24,142 bases of DNA from UBA3222 sp002363035 (lineage in GTDB: Bacteria; Verrucomicrobiota; Verrucomicrobiia; Opitutales; UBA9783): assembly GCA_946646575.1 (NCBI GenBank), contig CAMPCR010000008.1, positions 1-24,142 of the forward strand. Reading direction: 5' to 3'. A program made the translations under genes and the position numbers. The notes beneath the pieces are model-generated. The model was given only the letters and a program-made list of their open reading frames with translations. It had not been told where the DNA came from and made no database searches. Positions within the stretch are counted from its first letter, which is position 1. Each line of letters opens with the position of its first letter. Positions 1 to 8,145 of this stretch are shown here, piece after piece.

Positions 1-74
1 TTTAAAACATCACCCGTCCGCACGCAAAACTGCTGCCCCTGTGTCTTAACGACCGCTTTTGCCTCCGCTTCCAT
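1..74 (-). CDS. rplU: 50S ribosomal protein L21 (bL21), N-terminal part, cut by window edge
   Basis: The minus strand from 74 reads MEAEAKAVVKTQGQQF followed by CVRTGDVL and then leaves the window. The pattern AVVKT-G-Q-x-V-x-GD is the conserved N-terminus of bL21, a 23S rRNA-binding protein of the large ribosomal subunit that is usually followed by rpmA. An upstream in-frame ATG at 89 also exists. I prefer 74 because GGAAGG lies about 7 bases before it. Only 24 codons are visible, so the identification rests on this conserved start; the family match is good but length and C-terminus cannot be checked. Confidence 0.82.
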   Translation of the reverse strand, partial: MEAEAKAVVKTQGQQFCVRTGDVL

Positions 75-89
75 AACCGCACCTTCCAT

Positions 90-574
90 ACAACAGAAAA
101 TCATGTCTGGAACAAATGACAAGCTTTTTTATGGATTTTCGCGCCAAAAACCCGCACCATTCGAAAAATTTCTCATCTTTTTATTGATTTTCGAACGCTC
201 ATTTCGAATGCACACCAAATGTCTGTTTCGGTTCGAACACAACGATTTTTGGCGTTCTCCAAGGCGACAACGGGCATTCAATATGATGCCGCTCCTTCTA
301 ATTTTTCCGAAAGAACCGCACCGTAAATTGCAATGAGATAAAGAAGAAGCATAACCGACCGCGGCACCGGCAATCCAAAAACAAACGCACACTGCCAGTG
401 TTTTGCTCTTAAAAATCCGCATCACCTCCATGTAAATTTATGCCCTTATCAAAAAAAGCCAACGGGATCCAATCCCTTTAAACATCCGACATCCGAAAAA
501 TGAAAAAACGACACCCCGTCACCAAAAAGATCAATGAAAAAAACTCCCCTCGCAGCCCTTTCCAAAAGCCGACC
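90..574. other. Region between rplU and tRNA-Glu without a convincing gene
   Basis: About 485 bases with no recognisable gene. The minus strand holds a 100-codon frame (431 to 129) whose first 30 residues look like a signal peptide or membrane segment (MRIFKSKTLAVCVCFW then AGAAVGYASS), but the rest is basic and low in recognisable structure. Its ATG at 431 is not well placed relative to the GGAGGTGA that follows it. A shifted frame also gives a short hydrophobic stretch, so an eroded small membrane or secreted protein gene is possible. The rplU promoter must lie at the left end, but I see no convincing -35/-10 pair. No strong terminator is visible after tRNA-Glu. Confidence 0.3.
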
Positions 575-649
575 TGGCGTCCCGTAGGAGAATCGAACTC
601 CTGTTTTCGGGATGAAAACCCGATGTCCTAACCTCTAGACGAACAGGAC
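575..649 (-). tRNA. tRNA-Glu (anticodon UUC)
   Basis: Read on the minus strand from 649, the sequence folds as a class I tRNA. The acceptor stem GTCCTGT pairs with ACGGGAC (one T-G pair). The anticodon stem CGGG/CCCG encloses the loop TTTTCAT with anticodon TTC, and the T arm contains GTTCGATTC. The discriminator base is G (578) and CCA is encoded (577-575). The anticodon reads GAA and GAG. No second tRNA adjoins it. Upstream is a promoter-like element shared with tRNA-Tyr at the other end of the window. Confidence 0.96.
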
Positions 650-656
650 AGACGCC

Positions 657-694
657 AACTGATTCTAGGATGGTTTTTTTTGTCCCGATGGCAA
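657..694 (-). promoter_or_regulatory. Putative promoter of tRNA-Glu
   Basis: On the minus strand TTGCCA (694-689) is followed after 16 bases by CATCCTAGAATCAGTT (672-657), which ends 7 bases before the tRNA. The same 16-mer with one change, the same TTGCCA and the same 7-base gap occur before tRNA-Tyr. The -35 is probably TTGCCA. The -10 could be CATCCT at normal spacing, or TAGAAT, which looks better but would need a 21-base spacer. Confidence 0.6.
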
Positions 695-778
695 GCCTGT
701 TTTTTGCGATCTCAAACTTTCGGCTTCGCGCACCGTTTTGAGTTGCTTCGGAGAGCCTTTGAAATACAAAATAGCTGT

Positions 779-3529
779 ATGCGTTCCCATGAAATCCGAC
801 AAAGTTTCCTGAAATTTTTCGAAAGCAAAAATCATCGCATCGTTCCGTCGGATTCCCTGCTTCCGAAAGCACCGAATTTGCTCTTTACCAACGCCGGCAT
901 GAACCCGTTCGTGCCGTATTTTCTCGGGCAACAAACGCCAAAAGATGCGCGGGTAACCGATACGCAAAAGTGTATCCGCGCCGGCGGGAAGCATAACGAC
1001 TTGGAAGAAGTCGGTTTTGATACGTACCATCATACGTTTTTCGAGATGCTCGGCAACTGGTCCTTCGGCGATTATTTTAAAAAAGAAGCCGTTCAATGGG
1101 CATGGGAACTGTTGGTTGACGTTTGGCATTTTCCGAAAGAACGCTTATATGCCACCGTCTACGAACCGCTCGACGGCGAACCCGCCGAACGCGATAACGA
1201 AGCATACGTGCTTTGGGAGGCAATTTTCACCGACGCAGGGCTCGATCCGAACGTTCATATTGTGGTCGGACGTAAGAAAGATAATTTTTGGATGATGGGC
1301 GACACGGGGCCGTGCGGACCGTGCTCCGAAATTCATATCGATTTGACGCCTGACGGGCATACCGACGGTCGTTTGGTCAACAAAGGCGATGCGCGATGCA
1401 TTGAAATTTGGAATTTGGTGTTCATGCAATACAACGCGTTGGCGGACGGTTCGTTGGAACCGCTGAAAAATCATTATGTCGACACAGGCATGGGGCTTGA
1501 ACGTGTGGCGGGCATTCTTGCGACAACGCAAAATTTCACGGATTTTTCCAAAACACCCTCGAATTACGAAAGCGATTTATTTCAACCGCTCTTTGAAGTC
1601 TTGGAGCAATGGTCGGGGCATCACTATGGCGGACGGGTTCCGACCGAAGGGGAAAATCCGTCATCCGAAGAAAAAAAACTCCTTGAAGCCGATATCGCGT
1701 TTCGCGTGATCGCCGACCACGTGCGCGCCGCAACGTTCGCCGTTGCCGACGGGATTTACCCAGGCAATGAAGGGCGCAATTACGTATTAAGAAAAATCAT
1801 TCGTCGCGCCATCTACTTCGGGCAAAAATTAGGCTTACATCAAAAAACCGAGTTTGCATCCGTCGGCTTTTTTACGCGCCTGGCTTCCGTTGTTGCCCGT
1901 ACGATGGGCGATGTTTTCCCGGAATTGAAAAACAAAGCCGTTTGCGAACCGTTGGAAATCGAAGAACGACTCTTTCGACAAACTCTGGATAAAGGCATGC
2001 GATTGTTGGAACAACGCCTCGGTACGGATAAACTTTCGGGCAAAGATGCCTTTTTGCTTTACGATACCTACGGTTTTCCGTTGGCACTGACGCAACTGAT
2101 TGCCAAAGAGCACGGCATTACCGTAGACGAAGAGGAATTTCGTGCCGAGATGGCGCAACAGAAGGAACGTTCGCGGGCGGCTTCCAAAAAAACATCGGTG
2201 CAGGTAACGCATTCGGACGCACCCGCGTGTCCGACGCGCTTTGTCGGATACGATCTTATGCAGGAAGACGGAAGTTTAAAAACGGTCGAATCCGTCGTAA
2301 CCGATGTGATACGCGGAAAAAATATCGACGGCAAGGATACCGTTTATATCATCGTCGAGCAAAGTCCTTTCTACGGAGAAAAAGGCGGTCAAATCGGCGA
2401 CAGCGGTTTTATATGCTTAACAACCGAACCGAAGGTTTTGTGCGTTAAAAACACGATTTGGCAGGGAAATACGCTGTTGCATGAAATTCGGAACGTGGAT
2501 GAAAATCCTGTCGATTTCGAGACCGTTAAAGCAACCTTCCTGCATCAAGAAGTTCGTTTGGAGGTCAATATCGAACGGCGCAAAGAGATTTCGCGTCATC
2601 ACACCGCCACGCACCTGTTGCAATGGGCACTGCGGCGGATCTTAAATCCCAATCTGCATCAGTGCGGTTCGTCGGTGACGGACGAACGCCTGCGCTTTGA
2701 TTTTAATCATTACGAAAAAGTTTCTTCCGAACAACTGGCGGAGATTGAAAAGCTCTGTAACGAGGTAATTTTGGGAAATGCGCCGGTGACGATTGAAGAA
2801 AAAAGCAAAGACGACCTGCCGAACGATTGCGTTGCGCTTTTTGGTGAAAAATACGGCGACATCGTGCGGATGGTCAGCATCGGGAAGGAGAAAGAAGGCG
2901 GCTTTTGGTTGCAGAACGGAAACGGCTCGCGGGAATTGTGCGGCGGAACGCACGTGCATCACACGGGCGAATTGGGCGCGTTTTATATTCTCAAAGAATC
3001 AAGCGTCAGTGCCGGCATTCGGCGTATCGAAGCCTGTGTCGGAACGGCGGCATATCGTCGATGTTTGGAATTAAAGCAACGGTGCGAAACGCTCGAAGCG
3101 GAACTTGAAAAAAGTAAAAAAGAGAAGAAGAACGAAGCCTCCAACCTTTCAACCTCGGCGGTCAAAACAAATGTCCTTCGCGCTTTGGAGACAATTTCCG
3201 TTCCCCAAACCGACGGCGATGCTTTAAAAGTTGCTTCCGCTTGTTTAACGGAAGCCGTTGATGTTAAAACCCTGCGCGGCATCTGCAGCGGTATTTTTAA
3301 GGAGCAATCTTTGGATGTGCTTGCGATCGCGTGCGAAAAGTTATTGCTAATCTTCTGCTCCGAGCAAGCCGTCGGGGAAAAATTAACCGCCGATCGTCTT
3401 TTGAAGCATCTTCTTGCGCAATGTGGCGGGCGCGGCGGCGGAAAAGAAACATTCGCCACGGGAAGCGTTGAAGATGCATCGCGGTTGGCAACATTGCTTA
3501 AACAACCGAGTACGTTTGCAATCGGCTGA
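779..3529 (+). CDS. alaS: Alanine--tRNA ligase
   Basis: Cytosolic enzyme that activates alanine with ATP and charges tRNA-Ala. It is about 916 residues, slightly longer than the usual 860-890. It begins MRSHEIRQSFLKFFESK, the typical AlaRS start; the open frame runs back to a TTG at 680, but the extra 33 residues have no family counterpart. Class II catalytic motifs are visible (FTNAGMNPF, HTFFEMLGNWSFGDYFK, TGMGLERV), then GIYPGNEGRNYVLRKIIRRA. The editing domain carries the zinc/editing residues HTATH and CGGTH, and the C-terminal DHHA1 region ends in GGRGGGKETFATGS. No T-box leader is seen in the short upstream region. It stands 73 bases before the acyl ligase gene and may be co-transcribed with it. 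Confidence 0.97.
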   Translation: MRSHEIRQSFLKFFESKNHRIVPSDSLLPKAPNLLFTNAGMNPFVPYFLGQQTPKDARVTDTQKCIRAGGKHNDLEEVGFDTYHHTFFEMLGNWSFGDYFKKEAVQWAWELLVDVWHFPKERLYATVYEPLDGEPAERDNEAYVLWEAIFTDAGLDPNVHIVVGRKKDNFWMMGDTGPCGPCSEIHIDLTPDGHTDGRLVNKGDARCIEIWNLVFMQYNALADGSLEPLKNHYVDTGMGLERVAGILATTQNFTDFSKTPSNYESDLFQPLFEVLEQWSGHHYGGRVPTEGENPSSEEKKLLEADIAFRVIADHVRAATFAVADGIYPGNEGRNYVLRKIIRRAIYFGQKLGLHQKTEFASVGFFTRLASVVARTMGDVFPELKNKAVCEPLEIEERLFRQTLDKGMRLLEQRLGTDKLSGKDAFLLYDTYGFPLALTQLIAKEHGITVDEEEFRAEMAQQKERSRAASKKTSVQVTHSDAPACPTRFVGYDLMQEDGSLKTVESVVTDVIRGKNIDGKDTVYIIVEQSPFYGEKGGQIGDSGFICLTTEPKVLCVKNTIWQGNTLLHEIRNVDENPVDFETVKATFLHQEVRLEVNIERRKEISRHHTATHLLQWALRRILNPNLHQCGSSVTDERLRFDFNHYEKVSSEQLAEIEKLCNEVILGNAPVTIEEKSKDDLPNDCVALFGEKYGDIVRMVSIGKEKEGGFWLQNGNGSRELCGGTHVHHTGELGAFYILKESSVSAGIRRIEACVGTAAYRRCLELKQRCETLEAELEKSKKEKKNEASNLSTSAVKTNVLRALETISVPQTDGDALKVASACLTEAVDVKTLRGICSGIFKEQSLDVLAIACEKLLLIFCSEQAVGEKLTADRLLKHLLAQCGGRGGGKETFATGSVEDASRLATLLKQPSTFAIG

Positions 3530-3602
3530 CGGTTGGATTGTTCAAAGGTTATGAAGATGCGGTTCCCCGGGAATGTCGATATTTTCGCGAAAGTTACGGT
3601 TC

Positions 3603-5231
3603 ATGAATATCGTTGAAGCCCTGCACGAAGTTGCGCAAAAACAACCAAACACCGTCGGTTTAAAGGTCACGCGAACGTCCGAAGACGGTACATCGGCGGT
3701 TGCGGGAAAAACTTTCGGCGAGATGGATCACGAAGCCGACATATGGGCAACGTACTTTTTCGAAAACGGTTTTTCGCATGGCAAAACTGTTCTTTTGTTG
3801 GTTCCGCCGGGGGAAGATTTACTCATCGCAACCTTTGCACTGTTGCGGCTGGGTGCCATTCCGATCGTCATCGATCCCGGCATGGGATTGAAAAATTTCT
3901 TCAACTGCGTCCGCAGAACGAAACCGAACTTTTTTTTAAGCGTCCCGCGCGGGCGCCTGCTTTATTACCTCCTAAAACCTTTCACAGGTTTCGAAAAGGC
4001 TCTCTTTTTATCCGATCGCCTGAAACATAAACTTGCGAAACGCGATTTCGCCTGCGCGTTTCAACCCGAAATCCGTTCCGAAGATACGGCGGCGGTTCTG
4101 TTCACGTCGGGTTCTACGGGACATCCGAAGGGTGCCGTGTACACGTACGACGAACTGAATGCACAGACGGAGGCGTTGATACAAACTTTCGATATTCGCG
4201 CTGGAGAGGTTGACTTCCCGCTGTTGCCGGTATTTTCCCTCTATAATCCTGCGATGGGACTGACGACGGTTCTGCCGGAAATCAATCCTTCGCGCCCGAG
4301 TACGCTCGATCCGAAGAAAATCATTCCCTCCATCCTGAAGCACAACGTCACGCACAGTTTCGGGTCGCCGCGGCTTTGGACGAAATTGGCAACCTATTGC
4401 GAAGAACATCAGGTGCAATTCCCTTCCGTCAAACGCCTCTTCCTTGCGGGCGCACCCGTGCATCCGACGTTACTGAAACGCGTGCAGTCTTTAGTGCCGA
4501 ACGGTCGCGTTTTCACGCCTTACGGCGCAACGGAAGCCCTGCCGGTGGCGTGCATTACCGCCGAAGAAGTCCTACAAGATACGTATCAACAAACGTTGCA
4601 AGGTCACGGAACCTGCGTCGGTCATCCGTTGCCGAGCGTCCGCGTTCGCATCCTGCCGATTACGGACGAACCGCTCGACACTTTGCCGAATGCTCTGCCG
4701 ACGGGTGACATCGGCGAGATCACCGTTTCGGCTCCCTACGTCAGCAAGCGTTATCTCAATGACGAAGTTGCGACGAAAAACGCGAAAATTTATGATACCG
4801 ACGGCATCCTTTGGCACCGTATGGGCGATGTCGGTTATTTGGACGAACAGGGGCGTTTATGGTTTTGCGGGCGCAAAAAAGAGCGCGTTATAACGGCGGA
4901 GCAAACCTTTTATACCGACTGTTGCGAAGCAATTTTTAACGCCCATCAAGCGGTGTTTCGTTCGGCGTTGATTGCGTTCAAGGTGAAAAATCAAATCGTT
5001 CCCGCTATCGTGATTGAACCGAAAGCCAACCTTTCGGAAGACGAAACGCAATCCTTATTTCGCGAACTGCACCGTTTGGCTCAGGCGTGTCCCGTTACCG
5101 AACCAATCAAAAACTTTTGTATCCACAAAAATTTTCCCGTCGACGTGCGACACAACGCCAAAATCCATCGTTTGACATTGATGCGTTACTTCGCCAAACA
5201 CCCGCTGTACGTTCATATGGTTGAGGATTGA
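3603..5231 (+). CDS. OleC-like AMP-dependent fatty acyl ligase / beta-lactone synthetase family
   Basis: About 542-residue member of the ANL (acyl-CoA synthetase) superfamily. Visible motifs are the P-loop LFTSGSTGHPKG (about residues 167-178), FSLYNPAMG, SPRLWTKL, LAGAPV, the signature YGATEALPVA, then WHRMGDVGYLDEQGRLWFCG and a C-terminal lysine in NAKIH. YGATEALPVA together with WHRMGDVGYLD is characteristic of OleC. In characterised systems OleC converts beta-hydroxy acids made by OleA/OleD into beta-lactones for long-chain olefin synthesis, using ATP. No oleA, oleB or oleD is present here, so the substrate is unknown and a plain acyl-CoA or acyl-AMP ligase role is possible. The start MNIVEALHEVAQ fits the family; an in-frame ATG at 3573 is an alternative. 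Confidence 0.85.
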   Translation: MNIVEALHEVAQKQPNTVGLKVTRTSEDGTSAVAGKTFGEMDHEADIWATYFFENGFSHGKTVLLLVPPGEDLLIATFALLRLGAIPIVIDPGMGLKNFFNCVRRTKPNFFLSVPRGRLLYYLLKPFTGFEKALFLSDRLKHKLAKRDFACAFQPEIRSEDTAAVLFTSGSTGHPKGAVYTYDELNAQTEALIQTFDIRAGEVDFPLLPVFSLYNPAMGLTTVLPEINPSRPSTLDPKKIIPSILKHNVTHSFGSPRLWTKLATYCEEHQVQFPSVKRLFLAGAPVHPTLLKRVQSLVPNGRVFTPYGATEALPVACITAEEVLQDTYQQTLQGHGTCVGHPLPSVRVRILPITDEPLDTLPNALPTGDIGEITVSAPYVSKRYLNDEVATKNAKIYDTDGILWHRMGDVGYLDEQGRLWFCGRKKERVITAEQTFYTDCCEAIFNAHQAVFRSALIAFKVKNQIVPAIVIEPKANLSEDETQSLFRELHRLAQACPVTEPIKNFCIHKNFPVDVRHNAKIHRLTLMRYFAKHPLYVHMVED

Positions 5232-5568
5232 ATTTCGATAGCAGTACTTTTGCATGCCGTACATACCGCAGACATAAGGCATCCGCGTCAAAATTTCAGA
5301 CGCGGGACTTAAGAAACAAAACCGCAATATACGTCGGAAGGAAATTTTTCCGAAAAGACGGCAAAAAATTCGCATAAAGCACCCGAAACGAACATGCATG
5401 TACCGCGGGGTGTCTTCCGTTTTCCCCGATAAGCGAAGCAAAACGCTTCAAAAATCGCTCATCGAACACCTTCCGTAACAACCGCTCGAGGCATTTCCGT
5501 AAATTCCAAAGCACAACAATACTTTTTAAAACCCGTCTTTCTCAAACTTTCCGCCTTCGGCACAAAAA
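5232..5568. other. Gap before the type III secretion genes
   Basis: About 337 bases without a supported gene. It holds a perfect 7-bp inverted repeat, CCGCGTC (5283-5289) and GACGCGG (5299-5305), with a 9-base loop. It lacks a following T-run, so it is at best a weak terminator or processing signal after the acyl ligase gene. The promoter for sctW should lie here, but I could not pick out a credible -35/-10 pair. Short minus-strand frames in the gap begin with GTG and resemble no family. Confidence 0.4.
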
Positions 5569-6714
5569 ATGCTTCTTTCGTCGGTAATGGTTGACGGCGC
5601 ACTCGATTTCCAAACCCAAGCGGCGGCACAGGCGGAACAGGTCTTTGTTGACAACGAACAGCCCGTTTCGGAGACGCAAATCGGAAAGCTGGACAACCAA
5701 ACAATTCAGGTGGCGACGGACGAAGTCGATCCGAGCACCAAAGACGATGAGTGCATGTCGGGCTTTATGGCGCAGAAACAAACCAAAAAAGCGCAACATA
5801 AAAAAGGTCTTCAAAATACCGCCCGAAAACGGGTCGGCGATGTTCAAAAAAGTGCCGATCCCAAGAAAGTGAACGAACAGGACGCCCGCAGCAAACGCAT
5901 TACGAAGCAAACGGAAGCGCGCCTGACGATGATAAACAGCCAAATGCAAAAAGATTTGCAGGGCACGATCCAAGAGCGTTCCAATGCGCTTTTTTCGGGC
6001 AGCGAAGCAAAATATGAAGCCTGCTTCCAAAAGCTGGAAGAACTGTCGCTGAAAAAACAATGCACGGAAGCAACCGTCAAAGATGCACTGAAAACTTTCG
6101 AAGATGTTGCGGAACAACATAATGCGCTGCAAATTGTCCGCGACGTTTGGGAACGCAAGCTGGCAAATCTTAAAAAGTTCGCCGACGAACGCTCTTCGGC
6201 ATCTTCGAAAGAACCGCAAAGCGAAGCCGAACGGGAGCAAATTCAACAGCAAATCCGCGCGTTGGAAACGCAAATCGGCGAACTGGATAAAGTGCGAACG
6301 CAGTTGTTAAACAAACACGGCGATCGCATTCTGGACAGCTACCAACTGGCACCGCTGTTGCGGGAAGTCACCGCGCATTTTACGCACGACGTTACGCTGC
6401 CGCCGAAGGATTTTAATGCCCTGATTTTGGATAAACTTTTACCCTTAAAAGGCAATCCGCTGCAAACGTTCCAGTTGCTCACACAAAATCTCATCGACGG
6501 CTTCAACGATACCCGAAGCGCCTTTGAGCATTTCAGCGAAAATTTATCCGTCGTCACGCGCTGTCTGACGGCGGAACTGCAAAGTTGCCCCGATCCGTCG
6601 ATTGCAAGTGCCATCGTCAACGCCTGCCGAACGACGGAAAAACTCGGAACCATTCAGGAATTAAACGTACAACTGATGCAAAAAGCCGTTCAAACCTTCC
6701 CGCATCTCGCCTGA
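5569..6714 (+). CDS. sctW: Type III secretion gatekeeper, SctW (YopN/MxiC/CopN) family
   Basis: About 381 residues. SctW proteins plug the type III secretion apparatus and set the switch from translocator to effector export, working with TyeA and chaperones. The N-terminal ~100 residues are polar and disordered, as expected for a secreted gatekeeper. Residues about 105-240 are helical and charged, with a coiled-coil look. The C-terminal part (ILDSYQLAPLLREV, then FNALILDKLLPLKGNPLQTF) resembles the HrpJ/YopN core. Unlike fused CopN or MxiC it stops before a TyeA domain, which is encoded by the next gene 2 bases later; this is the YopN plus TyeA arrangement. An in-frame ATG at 5587 is a possible later start, and neither has a good ribosome site. 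The family call relies strongly on the neighbouring tyeA. Confidence 0.72.
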   Translation: MLLSSVMVDGALDFQTQAAAQAEQVFVDNEQPVSETQIGKLDNQTIQVATDEVDPSTKDDECMSGFMAQKQTKKAQHKKGLQNTARKRVGDVQKSADPKKVNEQDARSKRITKQTEARLTMINSQMQKDLQGTIQERSNALFSGSEAKYEACFQKLEELSLKKQCTEATVKDALKTFEDVAEQHNALQIVRDVWERKLANLKKFADERSSASSKEPQSEAEREQIQQQIRALETQIGELDKVRTQLLNKHGDRILDSYQLAPLLREVTAHFTHDVTLPPKDFNALILDKLLPLKGNPLQTFQLLTQNLIDGFNDTRSAFEHFSENLSVVTRCLTAELQSCPDPSIASAIVNACRTTEKLGTIQELNVQLMQKAVQTFPHLA

Positions 6715-6716
6715 TT

Positions 6717-6995
6717 ATGCCGCAAGAAACTTCCATCCAAGAAACCGCTTACATCCTTACGAAAACCTTCATGCAGGCGATTTTAAAGGAATATCTCGAC
6801 GAAAACATCATTTCGCAACTGATGAAAACCGTCGGTGTCCGAACCGACGAAGAACGCATCTTCTTCCTCACGCAACTGACGGTTTTTCTGCGCAAATACC
6901 CCGATTCCGTTTTTTCGTCGCCGGATGTTCGGACACATTTTCTGGGAACGTTGCAGGAAATGCTGGATGCAAAAATTTTGGAGGAAAATACGTAA
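6717..6995 (+). CDS. tyeA: TyeA-like type III secretion regulator
   Basis: A 92-residue protein, exactly the size of Yersinia TyeA. The pattern ERIFFLTQLTVFLRKYPDSV then F, followed by a helix ending LQEMLDAKILEEN, parallels the TyeA segment with RMFRLFPLGVFSDEEQ and NAIDMAIESEE. TyeA binds the C-terminal part of the gatekeeper and holds it at the secretion channel in the bacterial cytosol. The ATG lies 2 bases after the sctW stop, pointing to translational coupling, and the next gene follows after 1 base. The longer open frame beginning at 6585 overlaps sctW and is not needed. Homology is by pattern and context rather than a catalytic motif. Confidence 0.72.
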   Translation: MPQETSIQETAYILTKTFMQAILKEYLDENIISQLMKTVGVRTDEERIFFLTQLTVFLRKYPDSVFSSPDVRTHFLGTLQEMLDAKILEENT

Positions 6996-6996
6996 T

Positions 6997-7374
6997 ATGT
7001 TGATTGATATCGAACTGAAAGCGTTTGGCGAGAGCATCGGACTGCAAAACCTGCAACTGAACGAAAACGGTTGTTTGAAATTTATTTTGGAACAAAATCG
7101 CACCATTCAAGTGGAAAAAGCCGATGACGAAGTGTTCTTTTTTATCCTCAAAACGTTCGAACTTGCGCCGTTGCCCTACGAAACCTACGAAAAAGCCCTC
7201 GCTCTTCCGTTGCAACACGCACACGCGCCGTTCGCCCTGCAAGCCGTCGCCAAAACGGATCACGACATCGGATTTTTCACCAAACTCCGTGAAACCGAAT
7301 GCGATCAGCCGACCATTTATAAACTTTTCAAGTACTTAATCCTTTGTTGCGAATACGTGGAAAATCCAAATTAA
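6997..7374 (+). CDS. CesT/SycE-like type III secretion chaperone
   Basis: A 125-residue, acidic alpha/beta protein with a small-chaperone look: an N-terminal helix (IELKAFGESIGLQNLQL), paired strands (GCLKFILEQNRTIQVEKAD, DEVFFFILKTFEL), a middle segment with ALALPLQHA, and a last amphipathic helix (TIYKLFKYLILCCEYV). This is the layout of CesT/SycE class I chaperones, which dimerise and hold export substrates in a secretion-competent state. The gene begins 1 base after tyeA, so the likely client is SctW or another product of the same secretion system, as with SycN/YscB for YopN or Scc1 for CopN. GGAGG stands about 12 bases upstream. Sequence similarity in this family is low, so the fold call is reasonable but not certain. 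Confidence 0.68.
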   Translation: MLIDIELKAFGESIGLQNLQLNENGCLKFILEQNRTIQVEKADDEVFFFILKTFELAPLPYETYEKALALPLQHAHAPFALQAVAKTDHDIGFFTKLRETECDQPTIYKLFKYLILCCEYVENPN

Positions 7375-7411
7375 TCGCGCTTAAAGTACGTTTCCCAAAG
7401 CCGCTTGTTTG

Positions 7412-7861
7412 TTAATAGACGCCGCGACCGCGAACATTCCTCGACGGAACATTTTCGTAATGCCGAAGCGCCGAAATTTTCCCCTTTTCATCCCACTCAA
7501 CGGCAATAATATCCAGCCGCCAATGCCGAATGCGGCGATGTTTCTTCAAATAGGCAAAAATCGCGCAACGCAGGGCGTGCTTTTTGGTTTTATCGACCGA
7601 ATCGTAACCGCTTTGCAACGAGGATTGTTGTCGTCCGCGCACTTCGACGAACACGGTACAATTATTTTTTTCGGCAACAATATCCAGTTCGTACCGACCG
7701 CTTTGGTAATTGGTATCGAGAATTCGATAGCCGGCTTTTTTCAAAAAACGCACCGCCGCACGTTCACCTTTTCGACCGCGACGAACATTGGGATTGCAAT
7801 GCTTGTGCCAGGCGGCGCGGAGACGGTGAAAATATCGGAAAATAAACTTAAGCACCTGCAT
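7412..7861 (-). CDS. yraN: YraN family (UPF0102) endonuclease-like protein
   Basis: A 149-residue basic protein with the restriction-endonuclease-like core of UPF0102: RRGRKGERAAVRFLKKAGY, then YELDIVAEKNNCTVFVEVRG with the D...ExR arrangement (arginine at this place is usual in YraN), then the S-x-x-KTKKHALRCA helix and WRLDIIAVEW. The first ~27 residues form an amphipathic basic leader (MQVLKFIFRYFHRLRAAWHK) outside the core and may be a start misjudgement. YraN proteins are widespread, and their role is only loosely tied to DNA repair or uptake. It is convergent with the type III chaperone gene (37 bases apart) and is the last gene of the minus-strand block after pssA. Confidence 0.9.
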   Translation of the reverse strand: MQVLKFIFRYFHRLRAAWHKHCNPNVRRGRKGERAAVRFLKKAGYRILDTNYQSGRYELDIVAEKNNCTVFVEVRGRQQSSLQSGYDSVDKTKKHALRCAIFAYLKKHRRIRHWRLDIIAVEWDEKGKISALRHYENVPSRNVRGRGVY

Positions 7862-8145
7862 TCTACGAGGAATTTTTTTACTACCTTCGACCGCCTTCGT
7901 TACTCTTTAGCTTTTTTATCCGTAAAACTTAACCATCGAAGCACATCACCCCGTTTTAACGGGTATATATCGTTTTTTTGAAACAAAAACCCGGTTTGAT
8001 TCGTTAGAAACGCAAACTCGACGATTGACGTAAATAAACATCGCCTCCTTCTCCTTGAAAAACAACCGAAAGACTGCCTTCGTTCTCCATGAAAAATATC
8101 CAAAGCACTTTCTCCAAAAAACACAAAGAACCGCCTAACCCGTTC

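Noticed and set aside
680..778. N-terminal extension of alaS from a TTG
   Set aside because: The extra 33 residues have no counterpart in AlaRS, and the family start MRSHEIRQSFLKFF begins at 779.
650..778. T-box or other leader RNA controlling alaS
   Set aside because: The interval is short and mostly taken by the tRNA-Glu promoter region; no T-box sequence or terminator hairpin is present.
5296..5514. 72-codon minus-strand frame upstream of sctW
   Set aside because: GTG start, no ribosome site, no recognisable family, and it overlaps the inverted repeat at 5283-5305.
7948..7979. CCCGT/ACGGG hairpin followed by a T7 run
   Set aside because: The stem has only 5 bp and the T-run begins about 10 bases later, too far for a normal intrinsic terminator, and no plus-strand gene ends there.
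7409..7981. 190-codon plus-strand frame
   Set aside because: It lies antisense to yraN, which has clear family motifs; this is a shadow frame.
7900..8124. 74-codon minus-strand frame between pssA and yraN
   Set aside because: Its position fits an operon gene (21 and 38 bases from neighbours), but it starts with GTG, has no good ribosome site, and the sequence resembles no family. Left as unproven.
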